Assembly (NCBI RefSeq): GCF_014138435.1
Contig: NZ_JACJIM010000008.1
Span: 124,001-188,000 of the forward strand
Length of the DNA: 64,000 nucleotides
Direction: 5' to 3'
Source of the DNA: Methylobacterium fujisawaense
GTDB lineage: Bacteria > Pseudomonadota > Alphaproteobacteria > Rhizobiales > Beijerinckiaceae
Under the pieces are notes generated by a model. The model was not told where the DNA came from. It did not search any database and worked only from the letters and a program-made list of their open reading frames with translations. Shown here piece by piece: positions 1 to 10,400 of the stretch. The position numbers and the translations under genes were made by a program. Within the stretch, counting starts at the first letter, position 1. Every line of letters starts with the position of its first letter.

Positions 1-156
1 GCCGTGCGGGCCGGCCGGACGCATGCGCCGGGCCACCAATGCTTGGAGATGCTCGGAGATGCTCGGAGGCGCTTGAGAGACATGCCCGTGCCGGGGCATG
101 CTCTGCCGATCGCAGGACACGCCGACAGGATCGGCGCGACGGCAGGGGACGGGTGC

Positions 157-1266
157 ATGGCGAAGGCGGTGCGGGCGGGCGGCGATCGCGAGGCGCGTCA
201 GAGACCCCCGGCCGAGGACGTCCACGCTGCGGAACTCGCCCGCCTGCGGGCCGAGGATTCGGCGCCGCGGCCGCCCGGCTGGCAGCTCTCGCTCCAGGCC
301 GTGCGGCGCTTCATCTGCGGTGACGGCGCGACCCCCGCCAAGGTGGTCTGCGCGCCCGCGCTGGTGGAGCGGGCCATGGTCACCCTGGCGACCTCGCGCG
401 CCCTCCTGCTGATCGGGGAGCCCGGGACCGCCAAGAGCCTGCTCTCGGAACTCCTCGCCGCCGCGATCAGCGGGTGCTCGACCCTGACGATCCAGGGCGG
501 TGCGTCGCTGACCGAGGACCAGATCCGCTACGGCTGGAACTACGCGCTGCTCGTCGCCGAGGGGCCGAGCCCCCGCGCCCTGGTGCCGGGCGCCCTCCAT
601 ACCGGCCTCAGCGCGGGGCGGATCGTCCGCTTCGAGGAGCTGACCCGCTGCCCGCTGGAGGTGCAGGACAGCCTGCTCTCGGTCCTGTCCGACCGGGTGC
701 TCGCCGTGCCGGAACTCACCGGCGCGGACGGGATGGTCTACGCGCGCGACGGCTTCAACCTCATCGCCACCGCCAACACCCGCGACCGGGGCGTGAACGA
801 GATGTCGGCGGCCCTCAAGCGCCGGTTCGGCTTCGAGACCGTGTTCCCGATCGCCGATCTTGAGGCCGAACTCGCCCTGGTGCAGCGCGAGGCCACCGCG
901 CTTCTGGCCCGGTCCGGCGTGCCCCGCAGCCCGGATCCGGAGGTGCTCGAACTCCTCGTGACCTGCTTCCGGGAGCTGCGCGAGGCCGTGGATACGGAGG
1001 GCACCGGCATGGAGCGGCTCTCCTCCGTGATGAGCACCGCGGAGGCGGTCAGCGTCGCCCACGCCATCGGGGTGAAGGGCCATTTCCTGCGGGGCGATGC
1101 CGGCCAGCCGGAGGACATCGTCGCCTGCCTCGCCGGCACCGCCGCCAAGGACGACGCGGAGGATCTCGCCCGCCTGCGCCGCTATCTCGACCAGCGCGTC
1201 AGCCGCCGCTCCGGCGCGGCGTGGCGCCAGCTCTACGCGGCGCGGCACCTCCTCACACCGCAATGA
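157..1266 (+). CDS. MoxR-type AAA+ ATPase (YehL-like)
   Basis: This is a 369-aa AAA+ ATPase of the MoxR group. Walker A (GEPGTAKS) lies at about residues 87-94, Walker B (RIVRFEE) at about 155-161, the sensor-1 segment (ATANTRD) near 205-210, followed by an LKRRFGF arginine-finger region. I chose the ATG at 157 because AGGGGAC precedes it; the frame stays open to the window edge (GTG at 4), but that upstream part is low-quality and arginine-rich. MoxR ATPases remodel partner complexes and usually work with a VWA protein, and one is encoded at 11,383. Length and gene order match E. coli YehL. The stop codon overlaps the next start as ATGA, so the pair is translationally coupled. The family call is firm, the cellular target is unknown. 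Confidence 0.88.
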   Translation: MAKAVRAGGDREARQRPPAEDVHAAELARLRAEDSAPRPPGWQLSLQAVRRFICGDGATPAKVVCAPALVERAMVTLATSRALLLIGEPGTAKSLLSELLAAAISGCSTLTIQGGASLTEDQIRYGWNYALLVAEGPSPRALVPGALHTGLSAGRIVRFEELTRCPLEVQDSLLSVLSDRVLAVPELTGADGMVYARDGFNLIATANTRDRGVNEMSAALKRRFGFETVFPIADLEAELALVQREATALLARSGVPRSPDPEVLELLVTCFRELREAVDTEGTGMERLSSVMSTAEAVSVAHAIGVKGHFLRGDAGQPEDIVACLAGTAAKDDAEDLARLRRYLDQRVSRRSGAAWRQLYAARHLLTPQ

Positions 1267-3563
1267 GCGGTCCCGCGCCGGATTCCGGCCGCCTGACCGT
1301 CATCGGCGTACGCCACCATTCCCCGGCCTGCGCCGGGCTCGTCCGGCGCAGGATCGCGGCGTTGCGGCCGGCCTTCGTGCTGATCGAGGGTCCGGTGGAC
1401 TTCAACCCGCACCTGCCCGACCTCGCCCTCGGCCACGACCTGCCGGTGGCGATCTTCTCGTTCCGGGCGGATGCGACCGGCAGCGCCGCCTCCTACACGC
1501 CGTTCTGCGCCTTCTCGCCGGAATGGCAGGCGCTGGAGGCGGGCCGGGCGGTGGGTGCGCAGACGCTGTTCTGCGACCTGCCGGCCTGGGACCCGGCCTT
1601 CGGACGCCGCGCCAACCGTTACGCCGACCCGCACGGGGCCCGCACCGAGGCCGCCGAGCGGGCGCTGGCCGCCGCCCTCGGCGTCGCCGACCAGGACGCC
1701 CTCTGGGATGTCCTCGCCGAGGCGGCCTCCGAGGCGGAGCTGCCGGCCCGGCTCGACCGCTACTTCGCCCTGCTGCGCCCGCCGGGCACGGACGATCCCG
1801 CCGAGGCGGCCCGCGAGCGCTTCATGGGCGCCTACGCGGCCCACGCCCTGCGGGCGGCCGGCGACCGGCCGGTGGTCCTCGTCTGCGGCGGCTGGCACGC
1901 GGACGCCGTCCGGCGCCACGCCGCGCAGGCGGACGGGACCCGGCCCGAGCCGGCGCCGCCGGAGCCGGACCTGCGCACCGGCAGCTACGTGGTGCCCTAC
2001 GCCTATCTCCGGCTCGACCGGTTCTCAGGCTACGCGGCCGGCATGCCGGCGCCGGGCTATTACGAGCGCGTGGCCGAGGCGGGCCTCGCCCCCGCGGCCG
2101 ACTGGGCGATGACGGCGATCACCGCGGCCCTGCGTGAGGCCGGACAGGTCGTCTCCACCGCCGACCGCATCGCCTGGCGGGTCCATGCCGAGGCCCTCGC
2201 CCGGCTGCGCGCCCATCCGGCGATCCTGCGCGCCGACCTGATCGACGCGGCCCTCGCCGCCCTGGTGAAGGACGCCCTCGACCGCCCGCCCGCCTGGGCG
2301 GCCGGCGGCGCTGCGCCCGGCCACCCCGCGCTCGCCGCGATGCTGCGGGCGCTCACCGGCCGGCGCGAGGGACGCCTCGCTCCCGGCACCCGGCAGCCGC
2401 CCCTGGTGGCCGACGTCGCCGAGCGTCTGCGCGCCGCCGATCTGGAGCCGGGGCCGGCGCGCCGCAGCATCGACCTCGACTGGGCCGAGCCGGGCGACCG
2501 GGCGCGGGCGCACCTGCTGCACCGGCTGGCGCTGCTCGGGCTGCCGGGGATCGCCCGCGAGGGGCCGGACCGCGCCGAGCCCGGCCTGCCGCGGGAGCGC
2601 TTCACGCTCGTGCGCCACCCGCACTGGCTCGGCGCCCTGATCGAGGCCTCGCTCTGGGGCGGCACCCTGGAGATGGCCGCCGCCGCCCGGATCTCCGCCC
2701 GGGTCGAGGCGGCGCCGGATTCCCTCGCCGTTCTCACCGGGGCCCTGTCCGACGCGCTGTTCGCCGGGCTGACCCTGGAGGGCGATCTGCTGGCCCGCTT
2801 GAGCGCCGGCATCGCGGCGGCGCACGACGTGGCCGCTTTGGGCGCCGCCGGGGCCGGGATCGTGCGGCTGTACCGGTTCGGCGACGCCTTCGCGCCTTCG
2901 CGGCCCGCCCTCGCCCGCCTCTGCGCCGCTCTGGCGGCCCGGGCGCTCTTCGTCGTCGAAGGCATCCGGGAGCCCCGCGCGGGGCTCGGCGCCATCCCGC
3001 TGCTCCTCGCCTGCCGCGACCTGTTCCGCGAGGTCGGCGCCGAGGTTGCGGGCCTCGACGAGCTGCGCGGGCCCTTCGCCGCCATGCTCGGCCGGCGCCT
3101 CGCCGACCCGGAGACGCCCCCGGCCCTCGCGGGGGCGGCCCTCGGCTTCCGGGTCGCCTGCGGCGCGGCCGGCTCGGACCCGGAGGCCGCCCTGTCCCGG
3201 CTGCGCCGCTTCGGCCTGCCCGCGACGCTGGGCGACTTCCTCGCCGGCCTGTTCGCCCTCGCCCGCGAGGAGATCGCCGCCGACGCCACCCTGGCCTCCG
3301 TCGAGGGGCTGGTGGCCGCCTGGGGCGATGAGGATTTCCTGCGGGCGCTGCCGTCCCTGCGGATGGCCTTCGCGTGGTTCCCGCCCCGGGAGCGTGAGCG
3401 CATCGCCGTGGCGATCCTGCGCCGGAGCGGCCTCGGCGAGGCCCGGGCCGAGGTCGAGGCCCTGGCCTGGATGCGCCAGCGCGCCCGCCCGGCCGATCAG
3501 GCCGAGGCCCTGGCCCGCGAGGCGCGGGTCGCCGCGCGGCTCGCCCGCTACGGGTTGACCTGA
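1263..3563 (+). CDS. DUF5682 family protein (YehM-like)
   Basis: A 766-aa cytosolic protein without signal peptide or membrane segments. It opens with the motif GVRHHSPAC followed by VLIEGP, which I recognise as typical of the DUF5682 family that accompanies MoxR/VWA/SWIM clusters (E. coli YehM). The rest is Ala/Leu/Arg-rich helical sequence. No enzymatic activity is established for the family; the conserved HHS and EGP residues near the N-terminus are the only candidates for a catalytic or ligand site that I can see. The start ATG at 1263 overlaps the MoxR stop by four bases. A 48-bp gap separates it from the next gene. It is most likely a structural or regulatory partner of the MoxR ATPase. 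Confidence 0.8.
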   Translation: MSGPAPDSGRLTVIGVRHHSPACAGLVRRRIAALRPAFVLIEGPVDFNPHLPDLALGHDLPVAIFSFRADATGSAASYTPFCAFSPEWQALEAGRAVGAQTLFCDLPAWDPAFGRRANRYADPHGARTEAAERALAAALGVADQDALWDVLAEAASEAELPARLDRYFALLRPPGTDDPAEAARERFMGAYAAHALRAAGDRPVVLVCGGWHADAVRRHAAQADGTRPEPAPPEPDLRTGSYVVPYAYLRLDRFSGYAAGMPAPGYYERVAEAGLAPAADWAMTAITAALREAGQVVSTADRIAWRVHAEALARLRAHPAILRADLIDAALAALVKDALDRPPAWAAGGAAPGHPALAAMLRALTGRREGRLAPGTRQPPLVADVAERLRAADLEPGPARRSIDLDWAEPGDRARAHLLHRLALLGLPGIAREGPDRAEPGLPRERFTLVRHPHWLGALIEASLWGGTLEMAAAARISARVEAAPDSLAVLTGALSDALFAGLTLEGDLLARLSAGIAAAHDVAALGAAGAGIVRLYRFGDAFAPSRPALARLCAALAARALFVVEGIREPRAGLGAIPLLLACRDLFREVGAEVAGLDELRGPFAAMLGRRLADPETPPALAGAALGFRVACGAAGSDPEAALSRLRRFGLPATLGDFLAGLFALAREEIAADATLASVEGLVAAWGDEDFLRALPSLRMAFAWFPPRERERIAVAILRRSGLGEARAEVEALAWMRQRARPADQAEALAREARVAARLARYGLT

Positions 3564-3611
3564 GACGCGACAAGGAAAATTTTACCGCCGCGCCACGGGG
3601 GAGAGGACTGC

Positions 3612-6600
3612 ATGCAGCGTTACGAGCTGACGGCGGGATCATCGGCGAAGTTCTGGGAGGCCGGGACCGAGGACAGCGTTCTCATCGTGAGATTCGGCCG
3701 GCTCGGCACGCAGGGGCAGTCCAAGACCAAGAGCTTCGCGAGCGCGCAGGCGGCTCGGGTCGAGCTCGACCGGCTGGTGCGGGAGAAGACCGCCAAGGGC
3801 TATCGCCCGGCCGGCGACGCCGCACCGGCTTCGGCCGCCGGGGCGACAGCCCAGGCCACGGTTGCCCAGGCCACGGTTGCCCGGGCCGCCGATTCCGAAA
3901 CCGCCGAGGCTTCGCCGGCCCCCGCCGCCCGGGCGGAGGCGCGCTGCACCCCGGCAACCGGCGGCGCCCCGATCTTCTCCGGCACGCCCCTGCCCACGCG
4001 CACCCGCCCCGGGCCGCCCCTCGACGCCGCCGCCGACTGGGCCGCCTTCGCGGCGCGGATCCGCCCGCTTCTGGAAACCGCTCCCGACGAGGCCCGCGCG
4101 CCGGCCGAGGCCCTCGCCGCCCGGCTCGACGGTGCGCCGCCGGCCCCCGACCACGCCGAGGCCCGGCACTGGCTGGAGCAGCTCGAGGCGGCCTGCCCGG
4201 CGCTGAACCAGCGCCTCTGGGGTGCCAAGCCCGGACCGCAGGGGCCGGCGGCCCGGGCGGCGTTCACCCATTTCGCCCGCTGGCTCGTAGCCCGCTCCGG
4301 CACCGGGACGCTCGTGGCCCTGTTCGACCGGCTGCAGCCCCGCCCCTCCGGCCGGTACGGCTCCCTGCCGGTCTCGGCCTGGGACATGCCCACCGCCTTC
4401 GGCATCCGGGCCGCCCTGGCCGCCGCCCCCGAGGCGGAATACGCGGAGGCCCTGGAGGCAGCCCTCCGGCTCGCCGCCGCGGAGCCGGAGCCGACCCTCG
4501 CCCGCTGGCTCGCGGCGGTCTTCGCGGATGACCGGCCCGGCGCCGACCATGCCCTCTGCGCCCGCGCGGTGCTCGCGCGCTGCGACCCGCCGGATCCCAA
4601 GGCCTACGGCAATTCCCACGCCGCCCTGCCGCTGATCGTCGACCTGCCGCCGAGCCAGGCCGCGCCCTGGTACGCCGCGCCGTTCCACCGGGCGACCCTG
4701 GCGACCTGCGATGTCGGGGCCGAGGAGGCCGCCGCCACGGTGATCGCCGTCGCCGACGCGGCCGGCGAGCCGGCCACCCCCGCCCTCGTCTGGCTCCTGG
4801 AGGGAGCGGTCGGACCCGAGCGCACGCTCATCGCCCGGGCGCTCCTGGAGACCCGGGCCGCCGACGCCCTCGACGCCCTCCTGCCCTTCGTGGGCACCAA
4901 GCTGGTCCGCGACGCCCTCGACGCCGCAGACGCGGCCTTCCCCGACTGGATGCTGCGGGCCTATCTCGGGGCGCTCCATGGCAAGGGGGAGCCCGCCTTC
5001 GGCCCGCGAGCCGTCACGCTCGCCGAGCGCCACGGACATGAGACCGCCCGCGCCTGGGCGGCGGCCGACGGGGGCCGGGGCGCGGGGCGCCTGGACCGGC
5101 TGCTCGCCGCCGGCAGCGGGCCGCAGGCGGCGCCGGAGGCCCTGCCGCCCGTGCTCCGGGACCCGCCCTGGCGGCGGCGCGGGGCCGCGCGCGCCCGGCC
5201 GGAACGGGTGGTGGCGCCGATCCCGACGCCCTTCGCGCACGGCTTCGACCCCGAGCAGGCCCTCGACCGCAGCACCTTCTACTTCCAGGCCGGAACGCTT
5301 GTGGAGGCCATGACGGACCTCGCGGCGCGGATCTGCGCCACCGAGGCGGAGGCTCTCTACGACATGCCGATCCCGCCGCCGGCCGAGCCCGTGCCGGCCG
5401 CCGACGCGGATCCCGCGGCGGCCCTGGCCTGGCTCGACCGCCGGCTCGACCTCACCCGCGAGCAGTTCACGGGCTTCTTCTACTTCAACTACGGGCCCTG
5501 GTTCCGGATGGTCGGGTGGCAGCCCGAGCCCCTGGCGCTGATGCTGTGGGAGAAGACCGGGCCGCAGCGCGCCCATTACGTGGCGTGGCGGCGCACCATC
5601 GCGGTGATGCTGTCCCGCTTCGGCGAGCGGGCCGTGCCCGGCCTCGTCCGCCTCGTCGCGGCGGATCCGGCGCAGCTCCTGCCGGAGGTCGAGCCGGTGG
5701 ACGCCGCCGACCTCGCCCCGGTCGCCGCCCGGGTCTTCCACCGCACCCGCAAGCTCCGGCCGGCCGCGGCCGCGTGGCTGCGCGCCCATCCCCGCACCGC
5801 GGCGCTGCGGCTCCTGCCCGAGACCCTCGGGCCCGCCGGCCCTGACCGCGACGCCGCCGACGCGGCCCTGCGCTTCCTCGCCGCCGAGCCCGCGGGGCGC
5901 GCCGCCCTCGACGCCGCCGTCGCGGCCTATGCGGAGCGGGATCCCGGCGTGACCGAGGCGGTGGCTGCCGGGGTCGACAGCGACCCGCTGGAGCAGGTGC
6001 CGGCCAAGCCGCCGAAGCTCCCCGACTGGGTGGTCCCCGCCGCCCTGCCCCGCCCGGTCCTGCGGAGCGGCGGCGCCCTGCCCGACGCCGCCGTCACCGC
6101 CCTGTGCGAGATGCTCGCCTTCTCGGACCCACTGACGCCCTACGCGGGCGTCGCGCAGGTCCGCGCCGCCTGCACGCCGGAGAGCCTCGACGCCTTCGCG
6201 GTCGCGCTGTTCCAGTCCTGGATCGCCGCCGGCGCCAAGGCGACGGGGGAATGGGCCCTGCAGGCGCTGGCCCTGATCGGCGGCGACCACGCCGCCCGCG
6301 ACCTCACCCGTCAGATCCGCGCCTGGGGGCAGGCCGGCCTGAAGCCCCGCGGCCGGGCCGGCATCGCCGTGCTCGCCGGGATCGGCACCGACGTGGCGCT
6401 GATGAACCTCAGCGCCATCGCCGAGAAGAGCCCGCTGCTGCAACTGCGCGAGGCTGCCCGCGCCGCCATCGTCGACGCCGCCGAGGCGCGCGGCCTCGAC
6501 GAGGTCGACCTCGCCGACCGGCTCTCCCCCGATCTCGGCCTCGACGCCCGGGGCGGGCTCGACCTGTCCTTCGGGGAGCGCCGGTTCCGGGTCGGCTTCG

Positions 6601-7481
6601 ACGAGACGCTGAAGCCCGTCCTGCGCGACGCCGAGGGCCGGCGGCTCGCCGCCCTGCCCCGCCCGACCAAGGCGGACGATCCCGAGGCCGCCAAGGCGGC
6701 GTCCCGGCACTGGGCGGCCCTGCGCAAGGACGCGGAAGCCGCCGCCGGCCTGCAGGTCACCCGGCTCGAGGCCATGCTGGCGTCCCAGCGCCGCGTCGCC
6801 CCCGGGGTGTTCTGGCCGTTCTTCGCCGCCCACCCGCTGATCCGCCACCTCGCCGGGCGCCTCGTCTGGGGGTTCTATCCGGACGGTGCGCCCGCGACGC
6901 CGCCGGGGCACGTCTTCCGCCTCGCGGAGGATCTCTCGCCGACCGACGCCGCGGACGACGCCCTCGCCCTCGACGTCGCGGCGGCCGAGGGCGTGGTCGG
7001 CCTCGTCCATCCCCTGCACCTCGACCCGGAAGCGCTGGCGGCCTGGAGCGGCTTGTTCGCCGATTACGAGATCGCCCAGCCCTTCCCGCAACTCGCCCGC
7101 GAGACCTTCGCGTTCACCGAGGCCGAGCGGGGCGGCGCCGAGACCCTGCGCTTCGACGGAATCCGGGTGGGCGGCCGCCGCCTGCGCGGCCTGCGGCCCC
7201 AGGGCTGGTCGACCGACACCGGTGGCGAGCACGTCCATGCGGTGCAGCGGCCGGTCGCGCTGCCCGACGGAACCCGCCTCGTCGCGGTCCTGCGCTTCGA
7301 GGACGGGTTCTGGCACCGGCCCGGCCCGGAGGGCGACGGGATCCAGACGCTGCGGACCCTGACCCTGTCCGAGACCGGCTGGCGCGCCGCGGCGACCCAC
7401 CGGTTCGGCGACCTCGATCCGGTGACCGCCAGCGAGGTCCTGCGCACGCCGAGCCTGCTCGCCGCCGCCGGCGACGCGTGA
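3612..7481 (+). CDS. WGR-DUF4132 protein, copy 1 (MolR/YehI-like)
   Basis: A 1289-aa protein. Residues about 1-66 form a WGR domain, with the signature present as FGRLGTQGQ, so Phe replaces the usual Trp. A Pro/Ala-rich linker (about 67-130) follows, then a long helical-repeat region, then the C-terminal DUF4132 region with motifs such as VGFDETLKP, AAHPLIRHLA and YEIAQPFPQL. WGR domains bind nucleic acid ends in PARP-type proteins; the DUF4132 function is not established. E. coli MolR and YehI share this architecture and similar length. A GGGGGAGAGG ribosome site precedes the ATG. It is the first of two tandem paralogues in this operon, and the WGR domain recurs in the protein at 14,659. Confidence 0.87.
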   Translation: MQRYELTAGSSAKFWEAGTEDSVLIVRFGRLGTQGQSKTKSFASAQAARVELDRLVREKTAKGYRPAGDAAPASAAGATAQATVAQATVARAADSETAEASPAPAARAEARCTPATGGAPIFSGTPLPTRTRPGPPLDAAADWAAFAARIRPLLETAPDEARAPAEALAARLDGAPPAPDHAEARHWLEQLEAACPALNQRLWGAKPGPQGPAARAAFTHFARWLVARSGTGTLVALFDRLQPRPSGRYGSLPVSAWDMPTAFGIRAALAAAPEAEYAEALEAALRLAAAEPEPTLARWLAAVFADDRPGADHALCARAVLARCDPPDPKAYGNSHAALPLIVDLPPSQAAPWYAAPFHRATLATCDVGAEEAAATVIAVADAAGEPATPALVWLLEGAVGPERTLIARALLETRAADALDALLPFVGTKLVRDALDAADAAFPDWMLRAYLGALHGKGEPAFGPRAVTLAERHGHETARAWAAADGGRGAGRLDRLLAAGSGPQAAPEALPPVLRDPPWRRRGAARARPERVVAPIPTPFAHGFDPEQALDRSTFYFQAGTLVEAMTDLAARICATEAEALYDMPIPPPAEPVPAADADPAAALAWLDRRLDLTREQFTGFFYFNYGPWFRMVGWQPEPLALMLWEKTGPQRAHYVAWRRTIAVMLSRFGERAVPGLVRLVAADPAQLLPEVEPVDAADLAPVAARVFHRTRKLRPAAAAWLRAHPRTAALRLLPETLGPAGPDRDAADAALRFLAAEPAGRAALDAAVAAYAERDPGVTEAVAAGVDSDPLEQVPAKPPKLPDWVVPAALPRPVLRSGGALPDAAVTALCEMLAFSDPLTPYAGVAQVRAACTPESLDAFAVALFQSWIAAGAKATGEWALQALALIGGDHAARDLTRQIRAWGQAGLKPRGRAGIAVLAGIGTDVALMNLSAIAEKSPLLQLREAARAAIVDAAEARGLDEVDLADRLSPDLGLDARGGLDLSFGERRFRVGFDETLKPVLRDAEGRRLAALPRPTKADDPEAAKAASRHWAALRKDAEAAAGLQVTRLEAMLASQRRVAPGVFWPFFAAHPLIRHLAGRLVWGFYPDGAPATPPGHVFRLAEDLSPTDAADDALALDVAAAEGVVGLVHPLHLDPEALAAWSGLFADYEIAQPFPQLARETFAFTEAERGGAETLRFDGIRVGGRRLRGLRPQGWSTDTGGEHVHAVQRPVALPDGTRLVAVLRFEDGFWHRPGPEGDGIQTLRTLTLSETGWRAAATHRFGDLDPVTASEVLRTPSLLAAAGDA

Positions 7482-7495
7482 GAGGGAGACAGCCC

Positions 7496-10400
7496 ATGGA
7501 ACGCTACGAGCTGGTCGAGGGCAGCGCGGCCAAATTTTGGGAGGTCGGTGTCTCCGGCCCGACGCTCACCGTCCGCTTCGGGCGCCTCGGCACCCAGGGC
7601 CAGAGCAAGGACAAGACCTGCGCCGATGCGGCCGCGGCCGTGAAGGAAAAGGACAAGCTCGTCCGCGAAAAGACCGCCAAGGGCTACGTCCGCGCCGACG
7701 GAGCGGCGCCCGCCCCGGCCGCGGCGTCCGCCCCGGCACCGACCGCCGCCGCCAGGAAGCCCGCCCCGGCGCAGGCGTCCGGGCCGGCCGGCGAGACGGT
7801 TGTCGAGCCAGCCGCGGAGCGGGCCGCGGAGCCGGCCGCCCCGCCGCCCGCCGAGCCCCCGCCGGCTGCCCCGGCGGAGCCCGTCCCGCCCCCCGACCCG
7901 GCCGCGGTCTTCGAGGCGGTGCCGCTGCCGACCCGCCTGCGCCCCGGTCCGCGCCCGGACGCGGCGGAGGCTTGGCGGGCGATCGCGGCGCCGTTGGCGG
8001 CCGCGCTCGGCGATGCCGAGGCCGCGCGCCTCGCCGGGGCGCCGCCGGACCGGGACGGCCTCGCCGCTTGGCTGGACGCGATCGTCGACGCCGCGGAGGC
8101 GCGCCGACACGGAAATCCGTCCCGGGCCGCCACCGGCGACGCCATCCTGCGGCGGGCGCTGGAGGCGATCCTACGCTACGCCGTGGCCCGGGGCGGGACG
8201 GAGGCCGTCGCCCGGCTGGCCGACCGGCGCCGCCCGACCCCGAAGACGCCGCGCCCCTACCAGCGCCTGTCCTGGGCGGAGCCGCTCCACCTCGCCCTGC
8301 GGGCCGCCCTGGTGCACGCCCCGGAGGCCGATTACGACGCCGCGGTCGCGTTCCTGAATGCGCGGATCGCCGAGGATCACGACTGGCCGGCGGCCTGCGC
8401 CTGCGCGTTCATCCTGGCCGACGACCGGCCCGCCCCGCACCCGCTCCAGCCCCGCGCCGTGCTCGAAGCCGCCGCTTCCGCGGGGATCGACGTGACGGCC
8501 GATACGGCCTTCGTGCCGCTGCTCGCCGATGCGCCGCCGGACGCGGTGGCGCCCTGGCGGACCAAGCGCAGCTACCATTTCTACTTCGTCTACTGCGCCG
8601 TCGACGCGGCCGAGGCGGCCGCGACCCTGCTGGCGGTGGCCCGCGCCGCCGGGCAGCCGGCCCTGCCGCCCCTCGACTGGCTGCTGCACTACGCCACCGA
8701 CGACCAGCGCCGGACGGTCGCCCTGGCGATCCTGTCGACGGGGGAGGCCGGCGCGCTGCCGGCCCTGCTGCCCCATCTCCACGAGAAGCCCGTCGCGGCG
8801 GCCCTCGACGCGGCACTGGAGGCCGATCCCGCCGCGATCCTGCCCCGCTGCCTCGCCGCCCTCGCGGGCGGCCGATCGGAGCCGGCCCTGCGCGCCCGGG
8901 TGAACCGGGCGCTCGATATCCACGGGATCGACCGGGTCCGCGGCTGGCTCGCGGCGTCAGGCGGGCGTGGAGGGGGGATCCTTGAAGCCCTGGCGGAGGC
9001 CCGCGCCGTGCCCCTCGCGGAGCCCGCCGCCTGGCCGCGGGTGCTGCGTGACCCGCCCTGGCGGGCCAAGGCCCGGACCCGGGACGACCTCGTCCTCGCC
9101 CTCACGCCGCTGCCGACGCCGTTCGCGCATGCGGTGCCGGAGGTGGCGCCGAGCTACTGGCGGGAGCGGAATGCCGTGACCCTCAATGGCCTGGAGGCCC
9201 TGCCGGCCTTCGTCACGGCCGCCGAGCTGGCCCATCCGACGCAGGGCTGGAGCCGGATCCCGCCCCCGCTCTCCGAGCCGCCGCGCGACGACCCGCCGGC
9301 CCTGATCGCCTGGGTCGCCGCCCGCGTCGCCCAGATCGACGAGGCCTGCCGCTACTGGGCGAACTCGCCCTATCGCCAACTGGTCGGCAGCCTGGAGCGG
9401 CAGCCCGAGCCCCTGGCGCTCGCCATCTGGGCCCAGTCGCGCGTCGTTGCGGGATGCTTCCACGTCTCGCAATGGCCGGAGATCGTGTGGGCGATGCTGT
9501 CGCGGTTCGGCGAGCGGGCGATGCCGGGCCTCGTCGGGCTGGTCGAGGCCGATCCGGTCGGGCTCCTGCCGGCGGTCCTGGCGGTGGACGATGGCCGTCT
9601 CGCCGTGCCCGCCGCCCGCGCCCTCACGAAGCTCAAGAAGGCCCGCGAGCCAGCGCTGGCCTGGCTGCGCCGCCATCCCGAGACCGCCCTCATCCGCCTG
9701 CTGCCCGACGCCGTGGGCCGGCCCGGGGCGCTGCGCGACGCCGGCGAGCACGCCCTGCGCGTGCTGGCGCAGGACCGGGCGGACGGCCGCGCCATCATCA
9801 CTTCCGTGGCCGCGCGCTACGCGGACCAGGCACCGGACGTGACGGAGGCGGTCGCGCAGGTGCTCGACCGCGATCCCCTCGCCCGCGTCCCCGCCAAGGT
9901 CGGCAAGCCGCCCGCCTGGGTCGTGCCGTCCATGCTGACCCGCCCGCGTCTGCGGGACGGGACCGCCCTGCCGGACGCGGCGATCCTGACCCTCTGCGAG
10001 ATGCTGTCCTTCACCAACCCGGACGCCGTCTATGCCGGCGTGCCGATGGTCCGCGAGGCCTGCACCGAGGCGAGCCTCGCGGCCTTCGCGTGGGACCTGT
10101 TCTCCGCCTGGATCGCCGCCGGGACGCCCTCGAAGGACGGCTGGGCCCTGCGCGCGCTGGGCTGGTTCGGCACCGACGCCACGGCCCGCGACCTGACCCG
10201 CCTGATCCGCCGCTGGCCCGGCGAGGCCGCCCACGCCCGCGCGGTCACCGGACTCGACGTGCTGGTCGATATCGGCACCGACGTCGCGCTGATGAACCTA
10301 AACGGCATCGCCGAGAAGCTGAAGTTCAAGGGGCTCCAGGAGAAGGCCCGGCAGAAGATCGCCCAGCTCGCCGAGGCCCGCGGCCTCACCCCCGAGGAGC

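Noticed and set aside
3639..7400. 1253-aa open frame on the minus strand, and similar long antisense frames at 10,999-14,328 and 14,464-17,700
   Set aside because: They mirror real plus-strand genes, are rich in Arg/Gly/Pro/Gln with no domain pattern, and arise because stop codons are rare in very GC-rich DNA.
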